This document shows positions 1-11,909 of a stretch of DNA of 64,000 nt, piece by piece. This DNA comes from Taxawa tesnikishii (nom. ined.). Its lineage: Eukaryota > Ascomycota > Dothideomycetes > Dothideales. The notes below the pieces were generated by a model. The model was not told the DNA's origin, ran no database searches, and saw nothing but the letters and a program-made list of their open reading frames with translations. The first letter of the stretch is position 1; each line of letters starts with the position of its first letter. Position numbers and translations under genes: made by a program. The stretch is from the NCBI GenBank assembly GCA_030247885.1, contig JAPDRO010000010.1:186001-250000 (forward strand). Reading direction: 5' to 3'.

Positions 1-854
1 AGGAATGCGGGTTTTGAGGGACTCGTGGGCTCTGACCTCCGCGATCTCTTCGAGCTTCGCGATGTGAGCGACGGCTGTGAGGACGTGGTACTCTGTGATC
101 GCGGTGAGTCTGGAACTTCAGGCGGCGCAAAGGATCTGCTTGGGCCGCGAGGTGTCGCGTCAAGATCAGTGTGGTTGACACCGCTCATCATATGTTTCGC
201 ACGCTTGAACGGCGGTTCCGGAGTCGGGTATGGATGTACGGTACAATCGCACGAGGTGCGCTGTCTCTTGAAGCGGTGCTGAGGACGGCTTGGTGACCGT
301 GGTGAAGGTACGCTTGCCGATGTGGATTGGGCAATACAGAAATCAGTGTTCTGAAGCCACTCCTCGATGGCGGCGTTGTCGCGATGCATGTTCAGCCTGC
401 GGTAAAAACTGGCGCAACTGTGCAAAGACGATGACCATCCTTTGTTTTGTTGATGGTGCGGGCGTCAGGACAGTCGCGCAGCCCCATATCGTTAGGTATT
501 CTCGCTTCGAAAAGTTCTGGGCCATCCCCAGATCTCTGCTAAGCGCTGTCACCAGAATCAGCCCAAGCCCCCGCCAGATGACTTGTAGACCTGGCGGCGA
601 AAGCCTACTGTACGCGTCTAGGTCGCTGAGGCTAGTAACGTCGTCAAGAGGCTTGTCTCTTAAGGATAGCCGCGTGCAGAGGTGGTAGACGAAATTCCAC
701 GATTCACCCTTGCGGGCCGTTGAAGCCGTGACTTGATGCGATGAAGCTCGCTACGCATCGACCGCGGCGACGACCACGCAGCCTACTGTCCCCGCTGGGG
801 CTGTGCATTCGTCCATCTACGAAGGCTCTACAAGGGACACACAATACAACTAGG
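1..854. other. no gene recognised
   Basis: Several short open frames occur on both strands, but none has recognisable motifs, fungal-like composition or a convincing splice structure. I see no RNA gene or transposon end here. Confidence 0.4.
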
Positions 855-1180
855 GATGACAACGTGACCGATCTAGGAAACGGTGAATGGGAAGGAGGCC
901 GGAAACCCCTTTCTCCCAGTCCGAATCCGAGATTGAATCATCCCGTCCCGAATCCCATAACACGACTACGACGTTCGAAGCGATGGCAGATGGACGGTGG
1001 TGCTACAACTACCCCCGCCGATCTGCCTCCATATGCAGATCGTTTCCCGTATCTCGCTTCGTAGCGGTTGTGGCGGGTTTTGCCCCAATCGACCGAGGTG
1101 TATTGTAGTAGCATGATAGACGAGTTTCGAGTTTCGGTTTTCCCGTATATTATCTGGTAATCGCTGGCCAAAAATAGCGT
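855..1180 (-). repeat. dispersed repeat, copy e
   Basis: Read on the minus strand this stretch matches the middle and 3' part of a repeat also found at 33740-34200 and 20450-21110. Shared landmarks are the core GGGAAACGATCTGC (minus strand, about 1040-1053), a CCACCGTCCATCTGC-type segment, and a 3' block resembling CCCGTTTCCTGCATCAGTCAC-like sequence near 864-890. Copies are diverged by many substitutions and indels. No long shared reading frame is visible, so the family is probably non-coding; its class is unknown to me. Confidence 0.6.
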
Positions 1181-1403
1181 CCGACCAGGGTGACTGCAAC
1201 AGGCGGTGCCACATCTGCCGTGTCTTTCGTGATGCTGCTGCCTGGATCTGGTTCAGCCCTCATGGAGCCGACAAGATCTGGATCTTGGGGCTCCAGCATT
1301 TATCGTGGAGCGTGAATAGAGAGAGCAACGCCAGCCGTGCTTGAGTGTCTAGAAAGCACTGCCGGTTGCGCAATCCTGCACTGGAAGGGGCATTGACGCT
1401 TCT

Positions 1404-2474
1404 TTACCACACGCTGACACCAAACATCCGGACGAACTTCAGCACCAGCTTACCCCAGCCATGCGCGTTGTACACGAGCCACGGCACTTCGTGAGGCATG
1501 TTGCCGTATCTGAGCAGGTTCAGCACCATGAACGGTTGCCAAGATAGGCCGGGTCTGAGCTGGGTTGCTTTGGCAAGCAGAATAGACAGGCGTAGGCGGA
1601 TGGATGAGATAGGACGTGTTGCCTTGTTTTGGCTTTGTAATGGAACGTTAGACAACGTCACCCACTAGATGAAAACAGCTCGATGAAGCCCCATACGAGA
1701 ATCACACAACAGCGGCACTTTCGAGCTGTTCTGACCAGTTCCTTCTATTGAAGGCCTACTTATGTGCGAGTGTCCCCATTCCAGTCGCCAAAGAACGACA
1801 GCTAATGGAAAGCCTAGCAGCAGAACCCAGCTCAGGCATGAAAGAAAGACGATACAAAGCGGAAACACCCAGTATGCGCGACTCATCATTCGTGGCCCCA
1901 CCTCGCTAAATCTCTGGAACCCGAGCTCCTGCACAGATGCTGCTAGCACGACCTGCATTGAGGACAACACCGATCACATATTAGCGAACAGGAACAGCAA
2001 CGGCGCAGTGGACACTTCGGTATACGGCGTGGTAGACCAGTAGGGCTCCTCGTGTAACCATACCGTCTTGCGGTTAGGTGGGCGGAACACGCGAGTGGCC
2101 CAGTTCAGGCGCGTGAGTCGCAGTTGTCCGGAGCGATGCCGCTTGGCAACCTCTGTGTCTTCGATATTGTGACCCCGGATCTGAAAAGCTCGGAACAGTC
2201 CGATAGCAAGATGCTGCAATCAGGCACGAATCGCTGGTAAGTGCATACTCTCAACGCGTACGTCAGCTACTGACGAGAACGTAGATCTGGACCAAAGCTC
2301 ATGACCCAAATTGATTTTCCTTATCAAGGAGCGACTTTCCGCTCGAAGAATCAGCACCTCCACTACTCGCGTTAACCTTTCCGACAATCTGAGCATTGCT
2401 GGTATGGGATCGGTGACAAAACAGAACGGTAAACCCGAAGAGGGGCAGGTGATCAATAGCGGCTCGAGCTCGAA
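1404..2474 (-). pseudogene. decayed gene for a membrane protein, single frame with three in-frame stops
   Basis: One minus-strand frame stays readable from about 2474 down to 1404 (some 350 codons) and is broken only by three stop codons, near 2220, 1974 and 1662. No frame change is needed across these stops. The stretch between the second and third stop has a strongly hydrophobic segment (residues such as WVLLLGFPLAVVLW), typical of a membrane span. Stretches such as NWATRVFRPPNRKTVW look like real coding sequence. I do not recognise the family. The persistence of one frame over 1 kb suggests a gene inactivated by point mutation. No start codon with a convincing context was found upstream. 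Alternatively it is a chance long frame, which I consider less likely. Confidence 0.4.
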
Positions 2475-2635
2475 TCAGTCTGTTGTTGCAGTGCAAAAAT
2501 ACCGACTGATCTCATAAAGTTTGCTTTCCATTGATCGACTACCCCAGCTGACCTTCTCCAGCTGACCTTCTAACCCATTAACCGCATCACTTGTCGTACA
2601 GTGTTCTGGTCTTCATCTCTACTTATACAGCTTGT

Positions 2636-3064
2636 TTATCGAAGCTTTTCCTTCGCTCCCTGCTCTAGTTCCGCCAGGACTCGTTCCATCTCTTTCTGCT
2701 TGTCTGCAGCCTCGGTGTCGAATTGTGCTGTGGCGAGCTTCCCATGCGTAGTATTTCTCTTGACGAAATCTTTCAACCCTGGGCTCTTGGCTTGGGAGTT
2801 GACTTGCAATACGACGTTGAGCTTCTTTGTCTTGTCGTCGTACTTTCCCGCATCAATGCGAACTTGGTATTCGGCGTCTTTGTCCTTGGAGGGAAAGATC
2901 CGACTGCCCTCACGAGCAGCGGGTGTAAACTTCGATGGCGCAGACTTCGTTGCTTTGATCTTTGCCAAGCTATCTCGAATTGCTTTGGACATGCTTGAAC
3001 TTCGATCCATTAGAGGAAGCTCCACCGCGGATTGCGGGCCAACACTTACATACGTAAGACGCAA
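2636..3064 (-). CDS. small hypothetical protein, charged, possible coiled coil
   Basis: This 142-residue frame is rich in Lys, Asp, Glu and Ala. Its C-terminal third, around residues 110-142 (DTEAADKQKEMERVLAEL), should form an amphipathic helix or coiled coil. No signal peptide is evident and I recognise no family. An internal Met at residue 25 (MSKAIRDSL) may be the true start, and the sequence GTAAGTGTTGG just upstream on the minus strand could be a 5' splice site, so the N-terminus is uncertain. The composition supports coding more than the overlapping plus-strand frames do. It may be intracellular. Confidence 0.4.
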   Translation of the reverse strand: MRLTYVSVGPQSAVELPLMDRSSSMSKAIRDSLAKIKATKSAPSKFTPAAREGSRIFPSKDKDAEYQVRIDAGKYDDKTKKLNVVLQVNSQAKSPGLKDFVKRNTTHGKLATAQFDTEAADKQKEMERVLAELEQGAKEKLR

Positions 3065-3884
3065 CGTTAACCTTGCTTGATAATGCCTCGATCTCGATGT
3101 TCTCTAGGTAGCAACACTTCACAATGACAGGAGAGGCTCATTTTATATGTGTGCAACACGGTCGGATACTCTTTGACTGTATAAGCGCCAACCTGATATA
3201 AGCGCCAAGAAGGATCTGCTGCAATGGTTAGAGGACCCATGAGACGCGTCAAGTTAGCCACCAACAGATCTATCCATAGTACTCGATTAGTGTACGGGGT
3301 ATCCGGAAGCGATTTATAGAACATCGAGGATGCAACTCGTTTACATACTCACAACACCTCTTCGGTCACGACATATCAACTGGCTCCAAACTGCCTCTCA
3401 TTGCAGCTTGTAGCCGCCGCTCCTCCAGGCGGATGGATTGCTTCGTCGTTTTCACCAGCTGGCGGCATGCACCGGATGGGCTTCGCTTCAGCTCCAGCCG
3501 AGCCCTGAAAATCCCACGCTTGGCACCCCTGCACTCCTTCGGTTAGCCGCGCGGCTGCGCTGCGCTGTTCTTAACACCACAAACCTGCTCTCCCGGGTCG
3601 GCATCAACTTCTATCAAGAAAGGGATGAATTTGCTCAAAGCAGGACAACGCTGGCACTTGAGAACAGAGACAGTCTTGAACACGCGGTCTGTAGGTGAGC
3701 TGAACCGGTATAGCTCGCTTGTCCCGATGTCAAGCCAGTAACTTTATGAACAGGTATCGCAATACGGTCGCGAAGTGACTGTCTTCACCAGAAGCGTTTG
3801 TGGGAGACCTCTACCCCGCCAACATTCGCTTCAAGTCTTGATCTCGCCGCCCGTTCGTCCTCTTCGCGCTCCTTGCATCACTCA
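3065..3884. other. intergenic, nothing firm
   Basis: Short frames on both strands lack recognisable motifs. The last part is presumably the 5' region of the APH-like gene that starts at 3885. Confidence 0.4.
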
Positions 3885-5603
3885 ATGACATCTTCAAAAC
3901 AAGAATTCACTGGTATGCATTTGCTGCAATAGAGCTGCTGAGATGTTCACCGCGTATTGTTTCTGAATTTGTTATAGAACGTGACCTACATTCATACACA
4001 GCTGGCAAATGGCTACGGAACGATAAAAACGAGCGGAATGCCCGCTATATCGATTTTAGTTTCACTTCTCTTTGCCAGAAAGTGATTGACTGTTACGAGG
4101 GAGCCACCGCCATCTCATCGTGGGAGAAGCTGGAGGGTAATTCCTGCAAAGTCTTTATCTTCAAGACCGACAACGGCGGGCAGCTGGTGGCTAAGCTTCC
4201 AACCTCGGTCGCAGGGCCGGAGAGCTTGATCACCAACTCAGAGGTCGCTACGATACAATATTGTATGCTGACGTGACTTTGGCCCATTCTGACTCGGGCA
4301 TTGCTGACTGTCTAGTACAATCACATACCAAGATTCCTATTCCTCCTATAATTGCTTGGAGTGACCACCATGCTTCCAACGCCGTCGGCTGCGAATACAT
4401 CATAATGGGCCATGCTGCGGGTGTTCCCTTAAGTCACGTCTGGCAAACTCTTGACGTTGGCCAGCAGATGCGCTGCATGGGATCTATTGTTCGATATATC
4501 GCGCAGATGGCAGAGCTCAATTTTCCTGCCTACGGCAGCCTTTACTTCTCCAACGTCTCGGCGGTTGATTCATCTCAGAAAATCAGGCTCGACGACAACT
4601 TCTGCATCGGCCCTCATTGCGGTAAGCGCTTCTGCAGCGACGGTGTACGCGATATACGCTTCACACGTCTCACTCAGCCTGATCGAGGACCATGTAAGTT
4701 GCTGTCTCTGTGATCGTCAACGGCTTAGGGCTAATCAAACCGGCTTCCGCAGGGCCTAACTTACCATCTTACTGTAACGCTCTGATAAATGCAGGGCTTG
4801 CTAGGATTCCGCCTGATGATACCGCTCGTGCAAACGGGAAATCCTTCCAAGGATCACCAAAGGAACACATCGAACTACTTCATCATGCTCAGCAAGTCTT
4901 GCAGAAGTTAGCAGCCGATGCCCGCATCAAGGATAATGCATCTCCGATAATGTTGCATCCTGACCTGCACATGCAGAATATCTTCGTTAATCCGGACGAT
5001 CCCACCGATATTACTGCTCTGATAGATTGGCAAGCGACCAGTATCGAGCCAGCCTTTGAACATGCGGCAATTGGACTAGATCTCGACACTGGCCTGTTAC
5101 AATCCGAAGAATGCAAAGATCGCAGACCTTATCTAGAACAGGCCTACGACGCGTTCATCAAGGCATATGTTCCTCTCCTCGCCAACGTGCGATCGCTCGA
5201 CGACGACCTTCTGAGATTGTTCCGATACTGTCATCGGAGTTGGGCCGATGGCATCACTGTGCTCCAGGACGAGCTCATCAACATCTCCAGGCATTGGGAA
5301 CAATTGGGTCTGTCGGGAAGATGTCCGTACATTCCACCGACAGGCAAAGAGCTTGATGAACACATCAAGAATCATCAAGCATTCCTCGACGCATTGGAAT
5401 TGAAGACGGGCTTGGTGGAACAGTTACAGACGACCAACGACGGATGGGTGCAAAGGGAGCGATGGGAAGACGTGAAAGCTATGCATGCGGCTGCTTTCAA
5501 GATCGTGTCGGATACCGTGTCGCAGCCGGATTCTGATATGACTGTTGAAGAGTTGGAAGCGATTTGGCCGTTCGACAAGCCGACCGGGGATGATAAAGTC
5601 TAA
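3885..5603 (+). CDS. aminoglycoside phosphotransferase (APH)-fold family protein, four exons
   Basis: I read four exons: 3885-3912, 3978-4262, 4316-4693 and 4753-5603. All three introns are GT...AG and phase is kept, giving 513 residues. The N-lobe holds the block CKVFIFKTDNGGQLVAKLP, which contains the expected nucleotide-binding lysine. The catalytic loop is HPDLHMQNIFVN at about residue 299 (the His-x-Asp...Asn Brenner motif), followed by LIDWQ, which supplies the metal-binding Asp. This is the fungal APH/choline-kinase-like fold (Pfam PF01636). Such fungal genes are numerous, often related to the yeast AIM9-type proteins, and their substrates are mostly unknown. Drug resistance should not be assumed. 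The start was chosen because it gives a short first exon in frame with the conserved start of the family (DLHSYTAGKW). The reading frame looks intact. Confidence 0.82.
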
Positions 5604-6439
5604 GACGGGCATTTGGCGGGATTTATCAGCCGAGCTGAAGGCTTGCCATGTCTGTTGTATCACACACTTGATCGGCCGTTTTTCTGGAGCTCGATGCCCA
5701 CGTGTGCACAATGTCTATAATGGAAGCACGCATCATGCTGAAACAGCCCGACTGGGATTTGCATGGAAGTTTCAAGCTAGATCACGGAGCATCGGATGCA
5801 TGCATGAGTTGAAAGACAAGTTTCCGATCGCTCACCGTTGGCTATACGACAAACCGGTGTTGTATACTTTCTGTTCCATCCGCTAACGTTGGCTTTCACA
5901 CTTCCGCTTCTTGTTGCTTTGGCAGCACTCGGAAATTTGACGTCTCCTCGTCCTGCTTCCAATTCGCTCACCAACGCGGGTCTCTGTCGCAAACATCACC
6001 TGCCCTCGCCATCGACGACACTCGAAGCAGAGCCCTTAGAAAACTCCTTGCCCACTCTCATGTCTGCGACCGCCAGCCTTTGTTGCCAGTAAATGAGCAG
6101 TGCCTCGATAGCACCATCCTCTTCGCCCTGTACATCACTCAACACCGCACAGCTCTGTTGTTCTGAACAAGGACATGAGTGTAGCAGTGGGTACGGGAAG
6201 TGCCGACAAGATATCATGACACTCTTCCAACGGTGCTAACCGCGTACGTAGATACAACCACCGAGCCGCTCTGTCCAGGCCATAGTCGAGAAGGCTATGT
6301 GACCGAATTACAATCGAGACAGGGCTTATAATGGCAACAACACTAGCGTTTGATGTGTTACTGGCTCGACTAGTAGCGCAGCCTTGTACGGGAAAGAATA
6401 GGGCTTACATAAGCGGCTTGGCTAGAGTCCTCATCATTT
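5604..6439. other. intergenic, no gene recognised
   Basis: The first few hundred bases are probably the 3' region of the APH-like gene. Overlapping short frames on both strands show no recognisable motif. Confidence 0.4.
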
Positions 6440-6742
6440 TTCTAAGAATTCTCATAGTTGGTTTAGATGTTTGTAGCTAGCCTATAATAACTTACGCTAG
6501 AGATATACGATAGTAATATAAGCTAATATAACTATTATTAAAACGCTATATAATTTTATTAAGATATTTAAATTTATATAATATAAAGTTAATATCTTAT
6601 CTAGTATAAGATTATGTAATAATCGGTACTTTTTTAGCTTCGAGTATAAAGCTATCGTTACTAAGCTATAATATAGCCCTTTATATTTACTTTATATATT
6701 ATAAACTAAAAACTAAATAAAGTAATAATAATAAATAAATAT
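6440..6742. repeat. AT-rich island, probably RIP-degraded
   Basis: Base composition switches abruptly to very AT-rich sequence with many TA steps, and no frame is open. In filamentous ascomycetes this is the usual look of repeats mutated by repeat-induced point mutation. The original element cannot be identified. The island continues beyond the transposon inserted at 6743. Confidence 0.6.
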
Positions 6743-6744
6743 TA

Positions 6745-8591
6745 ACGTAGTTCACCACCGAGCGGCCAACCACCACCGAGTGGCCCGCCTCACCAACCTT
6801 TGCCTATTACATGTCTATTGCCTACAATGCCACCACCACGTAACGCGCAGAAGACCTACAACGAAGGCACACTGTCCCTTGCTATCCAGGCTACCCAAGC
6901 CAAGACACCAGATACTACGAGACACGCAAGCAGAGCGTTTGACGTCCCCGAACGACGCTAAGACGACGACGCGACGGAACCCTCTCACGACGCGATACTC
7001 AGCCCAACTGCAGGAACCTTAGTAGCCTAGAAGAGGACGCAGTTGTGCGACGCATACTTGAGCTAGATGCGCGAGGGATAGGCGCTACAAGGACTATGGT
7101 CGGAGAAATGGCCAATGATCTACGCGCCGCGCGTGGGAAAGGGCCCGTTGGCAAGAACTGGGTAGACAGGTTCAAGACGCGTATCGACGATATCAAGCTT
7201 CGACGCAGCCGTCCATACGATCGTCAGCGAGCCTTGAACGAAGATGCACGCGTTATAGCGCCCTGGTTCAAGCTTGTAGAGGACACAAAGGCGAAGTACG
7301 GCATCCTGGATGAAGACACACACAACTTTGATGAGACAGGCTTCATGATGGGCGTGATAAACGCTCATATGGTCTTCACAGGCACTGAGAAGCGGAACAA
7401 TCCAAAGAAGATACAGCCGGGCAACCGGGAGTGGGTTACAATCATCCAGGGCATCTGCGCTAGTGGGTGGGCTATCCCACCCTTTATCATCTTCGGCGGC
7501 AAGGTCCTCATATCAAGCTGGTACCCAGGCCTGCCTCGTGATTGGGTTATCGAGACTAGCCCTAACGGCTGGACGTCAAATGAGCTTGCTATCAGGTGGT
7601 TAAAGCACTTTGACGCGCATACAAAGGGGCGTACTATAGGAATGTATCGTCTACTGATTGTGGACGGCCATGAGAGCCACAATAGTCACAGTTTCCACAA
7701 GTACTGTGAGGAACAGAAGATTGTTGTTCTCTGCATGCCTCCACACTCATCGCACCTGTTGCAGCCGCTTGACGTGGGCTGTTTTGCCCCCTGAAGCGGG
7801 CGTACTACACGGAGATTGACAGCTGGTCACGGTACTCAGTCACGCAAGTCAAGAAAGAGAGCTTCTTGCCAGCCTTTCATATCGCTTTCGACAAGGCAAT
7901 CACAAAGGAGAATATCCAGGCAAGCTTCAGAGGCGCTGGGTTGGTCCCCCACGACCCAGAGCGAGTGCTATCGAAGCTTGATGTGGTGCTTCGCACGCCA
8001 ACACCTCCACCGGTAGAGGCCACCCTATGGGAATCCAAAACACCAGGCAACCTGCAGGAGATAGAGGCCCAATCAACACTAGTCCGCGAGCGCATACAAC
8101 AGCACAGAGAATCGCCTGTTTCACCTCTTCTGCAGGCTGTCAATTCGCTTGCCAAAGGCATAGCTATCATAGGTCATAATTCAGTGTTGCAGACCAGGGA
8201 AATCGCAGGTCTTCGCAAGGCAATAGAGGCAGCAACAGAGCAGCGCAAACGCAAGAGGAAGTATGTTCGCACAGAGGAGAGCCTTGCAGTAGGCGACGTA
8301 TTGGATCTGATTGCTGAGAAGGAGGGTGGTGGTGAGGAGGCAGCTGAACAGCCTGCAAAGAGGGCGCGCGCGCAGAGGCACTGCGGGCGTTGCGGCAAGA
8401 CTGGCCACAACAAGCGCACCTGCACTGCAGAAATAGTAGATCCAGGCGATAGCGACGCTTCTGAATAGTACTGTAGTGCCTGGCAGATTGCAGCAGAGTG
8501 TAGTGGTGCGGAGGTAATAGACATGTAATAGACGCAACTTTAGTGGGGTGGGCCACTCGGTGGTGGTTGGCCGCTCGGTAGTGAACTACGT
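6745..8591 (+). mobile_element. pogo/Fot1-like DNA transposon, family 1, copy 1
   Basis: The element is 1847 bp, bounded by terminal inverted repeats that begin ACGTAGTTCACCACCGAG and flanked by the TA target duplication (6743-6744 and 8592-8593). Each terminal repeat carries two tandem versions of CACCACCGAG(C/T)GGCC spaced 18 bp apart. It sits within an AT-rich island. Two nearly identical full-length copies lie at 9943-11789 and 31709-33555, both in the opposite orientation, so the family was active recently. Confidence 0.92.
6827..8468 (+). pseudogene. pogo-like transposase, family 1 copy 1, two frameshifts
   Basis: The start ATG at 6827 (MPPPRNAQKTYNEG) leads into a psq-type helix-turn-helix, then a CENP-B/Tc5-type DNA-binding part (GKNWVDRFKTRIDDIK). 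The DDE_1 catalytic core follows with NFDETGF, LLIVDGHESH and LLQPLDVGCF, which hold the three acidic residues. The C-terminus has a CCHC zinc knuckle (CGRCGKTGHNKRTC). A run of four C at 6946-6949 is one shorter than in copy 2 and shifts the frame. A second shift lies at the C5 run 7787-7791 and is shared by all three copies. Without them the protein would be about 547 residues, the same as the intact relative at 41987-43630. Confidence 0.85.
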
Positions 8592-8610
8592 TATAATAGT
8601 TAATATTACC

Positions 8611-8693
8611 TTGTAGGCAATAGACATGTAATAGGCAAAGGTTGGTGAGGCGGGCCACTCGGTGGTGGTTGGCCGCTCGGTGGTGAACTACGT
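8611..8693 (-). repeat. solo left end of the family 1 transposon
   Basis: These 83 bp match the left end of the element at 6745 in reverse orientation, from the TTGTAGGCAATAGACATG block to the ACGT tip. It lies only 19 bp beyond the right end of copy 1. It is flanked on both sides by the 9-bp direct repeat TAATATTAC (8601-8609 and 8694-8702). Confidence 0.85.
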
Positions 8694-9942
8694 TAATATT
8701 ACTTAATTATACTTTAATACTTTTATTAAATATTATTAATAATTATTATATTAAGATCGAGCTATATTAAATAAATAGTTAGTATAATAAAAAGAGTTAA
8801 TTAAAAGATATAAACGATAGTAAATAAAACGTACGTACTTAAAGATTTTCTTATAACTTATAACTTATATTTTCTATTAATTATACTTTTTATAAGTTAG
8901 CATCTATTTATTTTCCTTAAGCTTTTATTAGCCCGCTTTTTTACTCTTTAAAGAAATTCGCTCTTTATATAATTATACTTATTTCTTTAGAGTTTAAGTT
9001 ACTTTTAACTTACTTTTAACTTTACTTTTTAAGTAAATTTAATACGAGTAAATTAAGTACGTAAGAATAATATATATAAAAGCTACGGAAAATAGACGTA
9101 TATATTTATATATATTTACTACTAGAATATTTTAAGCCTTTATAACTAGCTCGTTTTATAATATTATTTACTTAAGTATTTTTCTTTAAAGTATAACGTA
9201 TTTTAAAAAACTTACTAGTTAATATTAAAGTATATACTTTAAACGCGTTAAACTTCTTATAATACTTTACTTACTAACTATATATATAACTAGAACGCGT
9301 CGTATTTAAAATATATTTTAGTTTATATAACTTTCCTTAGTAAAGTTAAAGTTACGTTTATAAAACGTATTATATATTTAAGTTCTTAATATATAGTAAA
9401 TAAATATTATCTTCTTTAATTAAAGCGCTAATTAACTAAATATTATTAAAGAGAAATTCTTACTATATATACTACTTAAATTACTTTATTTTATATTATT
9501 AAAAATAGTAGTATAATTAATTTAAGAAATAAGAAATAAAAAAAGTCGAAGAAAGTTTCTCTTATTTTAACGTTAAACTATTTTATTTTAAATCTTATTA
9601 TATAATTATAGTATCTAGAGTAATAGTAAATAAATAGTAATATTATAACTACTTATATTAATATACTTTTATATATAGATCTTTTTTAAATCTTACTTTT
9701 TAGTAGTAATAGCATATATTACTTTGATTAGTAAAACTATATTATAATAATATAAAAAATAAAATTTAAGTTTTAGTTTCTTACTTATTATATAATAAGC
9801 GCTAATTTAAAGTAAGCGTATAATAATAGCACTTATAAGAAGCGCTATAACTACTATATATTTTATAGTATTATTATTATCTTAAGTTTACTTAACTTTA
9901 TAAAGCTATAAGTAGTAATAAGATTTAAATTCTTAAGTTCTA
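8694..9942. repeat. AT-rich island between inverted transposon copies
   Basis: About 1.25 kb of very AT-rich sequence has no open frame and no recognisable gene. It is a continuation of the island at 6440. The composition fits RIP-type decay of an older repeat whose identity is lost. Copies 1 and 2 of the family 1 element flank it in opposite orientations. Confidence 0.6.
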
Positions 9943-11789
9943 ACGTAGTTCACCACCGAGCGGCCAACCACCACCGAGTGGCCCACCCCACTAAAGTTGC
10001 GTCTATTACATGTCTATTACCTCCGCACCACTACACTCTGCTGCAATCTGCCAGGCACTACAGTACTATTCAGAAGCGTCGCTATCGCCTGGATCTACTA
10101 TTTCTGCAGTGCAGGTGCGCTTGTTGTGGCCAGTCTTGCCGCAACGCCCGCAGTGCCTCTGCGCGCGCGCCCTCTTTGCAGGCTGTTCAGCTGCCTCCTC
10201 ACCACCACCCTCCTTCTCAGCAATCAGATCCAATACGTCGCCTACTGCAAGGCTCTCCTCTGTGCGAACATACTTCCTCTTGCGTTTGCGCTGCTCTGTT
10301 GCTGCCTCTATTGCCTTGCGAAGACCTGCGATTTCCCTGGTCTGCAACACTGAATTATGACCTATGATAGCTATGCCTTTGGCAAGCGAATTGACAGCCT
10401 GCAGAAGAGGTGAAACAGGCGATTCTCTGTGCTGTTGTATGCGCTCGCGGACTAGTGTTGATTGGGCCTCTATCTCCTGCAGGTTGCCTGGTGTTTTGGA
10501 TTCCCATAGGGTGGCCTCTACCGGTGGAGGTGTTGGCGTGCGAAGCACCACATCAAGCTTCGATAGCACTCGCTCTGGGTCGTGGGGACCAACCCAGCGC
10601 CTCTGAAGCTTGCCTGGATATTCTCCTTTGTGATTGCCTTGTCGAAAGCGATATGAAAGGCTGGCAAGAAGCTCTCTTTCTTGACTTGCGTGACTGAGTA
10701 CCGTGACCAGCTGTCAATCTCCGTGTAGTACGCCCGCTTCAGGGGGCAAAACAGCCCACGTCAAGCGGCTGCAACAGGTGCGATGAGTGTGGAGGCATGC
10801 AGAGAACAACAATCTTCTGTTCCTCACAGTACTTGTGGAAACTGTGACTATTGTGGCTCTCATGGCCGTCCACAATCAGTAGACGATACATTCCTATAGT
10901 ACGCCCCTTTGTATGCGCGTCAAAGTGCTTTAACCACCTGATAGCAAGCTCATTTGACGTCCAGCCGTTAGGGCTAGTCTCGATAACCCAATCACGAGGC
11001 AGGCCTGGGTACCAGCTTGATATGAGGACCTTGCCGCCGAAGATGATAAAGGGTGGGATAGCCCACCCACTAGCGCAGATGCCCTGGATGATTGTAACCC
11101 ACTCCCGGTTGCCCGGCTGTATCTTCTTTGGATTGTTCCGCTTCTCAGTGCCTGTGAAGACCATATGAGCGTTTATCACGCCCATCATGAAGCCTGTCTC
11201 ATCAAAGTTGTGTGTGTCTTCATCCAGGATGCCGTACTTCGCCTTTGTGTCCTCTACAAGCTTGAACCAGGGCGCTATAACGCGTGCATCTTCGTTCAAG
11301 GCTCGCTGACGATCGTATGGACGGCTGCGTCGAAGCTTGATATCGTCGATACGCGTCTTGAACCTGTCTACCCAGTTCTTGCCAACGGGCCCTTTCCCAC
11401 GCGCGGCGCGTAGATCATTGGCCATTTCTCCGACCATAGTCCTTGTAGCGCCTATCCCTCGCGCATCTAGCTCAAGTATGCGTCGCACAACTGCGTCCTC
11501 TTCTAGGCTACTAAGGTTCCTGCAGTTGGGCTGAGTATCGCGTCGTGAGAGGGTTCCGTCGCGTCGTCGTCTTAGCGTCGTTCGGGGGACGTCAAACGCT
11601 CTGCTTGCGTGTCTCGTAGTATCTGGTGTCTTGGCTTGGGTAGCCTGGATAGCAAGGGACAGTGTGCCTTCGTTGTAGGTCTTCTGCGCGTTACGTGGTG
11701 GTGGCATTGTAGGCAATAGACATGTAATAGGCAAAGGTTGGTGAGGCGGGCCACTCGGTGGTGGTTGGCCGCTCGGTGGTGAACTACGT
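9943..11789 (-). mobile_element. pogo/Fot1-like DNA transposon, family 1, copy 2
   Basis: This copy is also 1847 bp, on the minus strand, with the same terminal repeats and TA duplications at 9941-9942 and 11790-11791. Its left side lies at the edge of the AT-rich island. Its right side cuts the first exon of a PD-(D/E)XK-like gene (11790-11909). Confidence 0.92.
10066..11707 (-). pseudogene. pogo-like transposase, family 1 copy 2, two frameshifts
   Basis: The N-terminal frame runs open from MPPPRNAQ (11707) to the shared frameshift near 10743, so helix-turn-helix domains and all three acidic catalytic residues are in one frame here. This copy keeps the five-G run at 11584-11588 that copies 1 and 3 have as four. 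It differs in a four-G run at 10584-10587, where the other copies have five, which shifts the C-terminal part. The last 167 codons carry the CCHC zinc knuckle. The shared break falls right after the LLQPLDVGCF motif, in the C5 run. Confidence 0.85.
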
Positions 11790-11909
11790 TAAGATGCAAC
11801 TCCATCTTTTCCACAAGTTCGTACGCCGAGGCGTTGTGTTTTCTCGGTGCAAGTAGGGAGTGTTGGCAGCTTCAACCCATTGGGCAATTGCGTCTTCGTC
11901 GTAGAGCAT
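11790..11909 (-). pseudogene. N-terminal fragment of a fungal PD-(D/E)XK nuclease-like gene, cut by a transposon
   Basis: On the minus strand the reading starts at Met 11909 (MLYDEDAIAQWVEAAN) and runs about 40 codons into the transposon end at 11789. An N-terminus of the type 'acidic residues, AI-x-x-W' followed by Pro/Arg-rich sequence is what I recall for fungal proteins with the PD-(D/E)XK nuclease-like domain (Pfam PF20516). The catalytic domain is missing: sequence on the far side of the transposon is AT-rich. The identification rests on a short N-terminal match from memory and is tentative. Confidence 0.4.

Noticed and set aside
3885-5603. Annotation as an aminoglycoside-resistance gene
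   Set aside because: Only the fold is supported; fungal genes of this family are numerous and mostly without known substrate.
8167-8658. Minus-strand frames of 116-163 codons across the family 1 transposase (and their equivalents in copies 2 and 3)
   Set aside because: They are antisense shadows of the transposase C-terminus and repeat identically in all copies.
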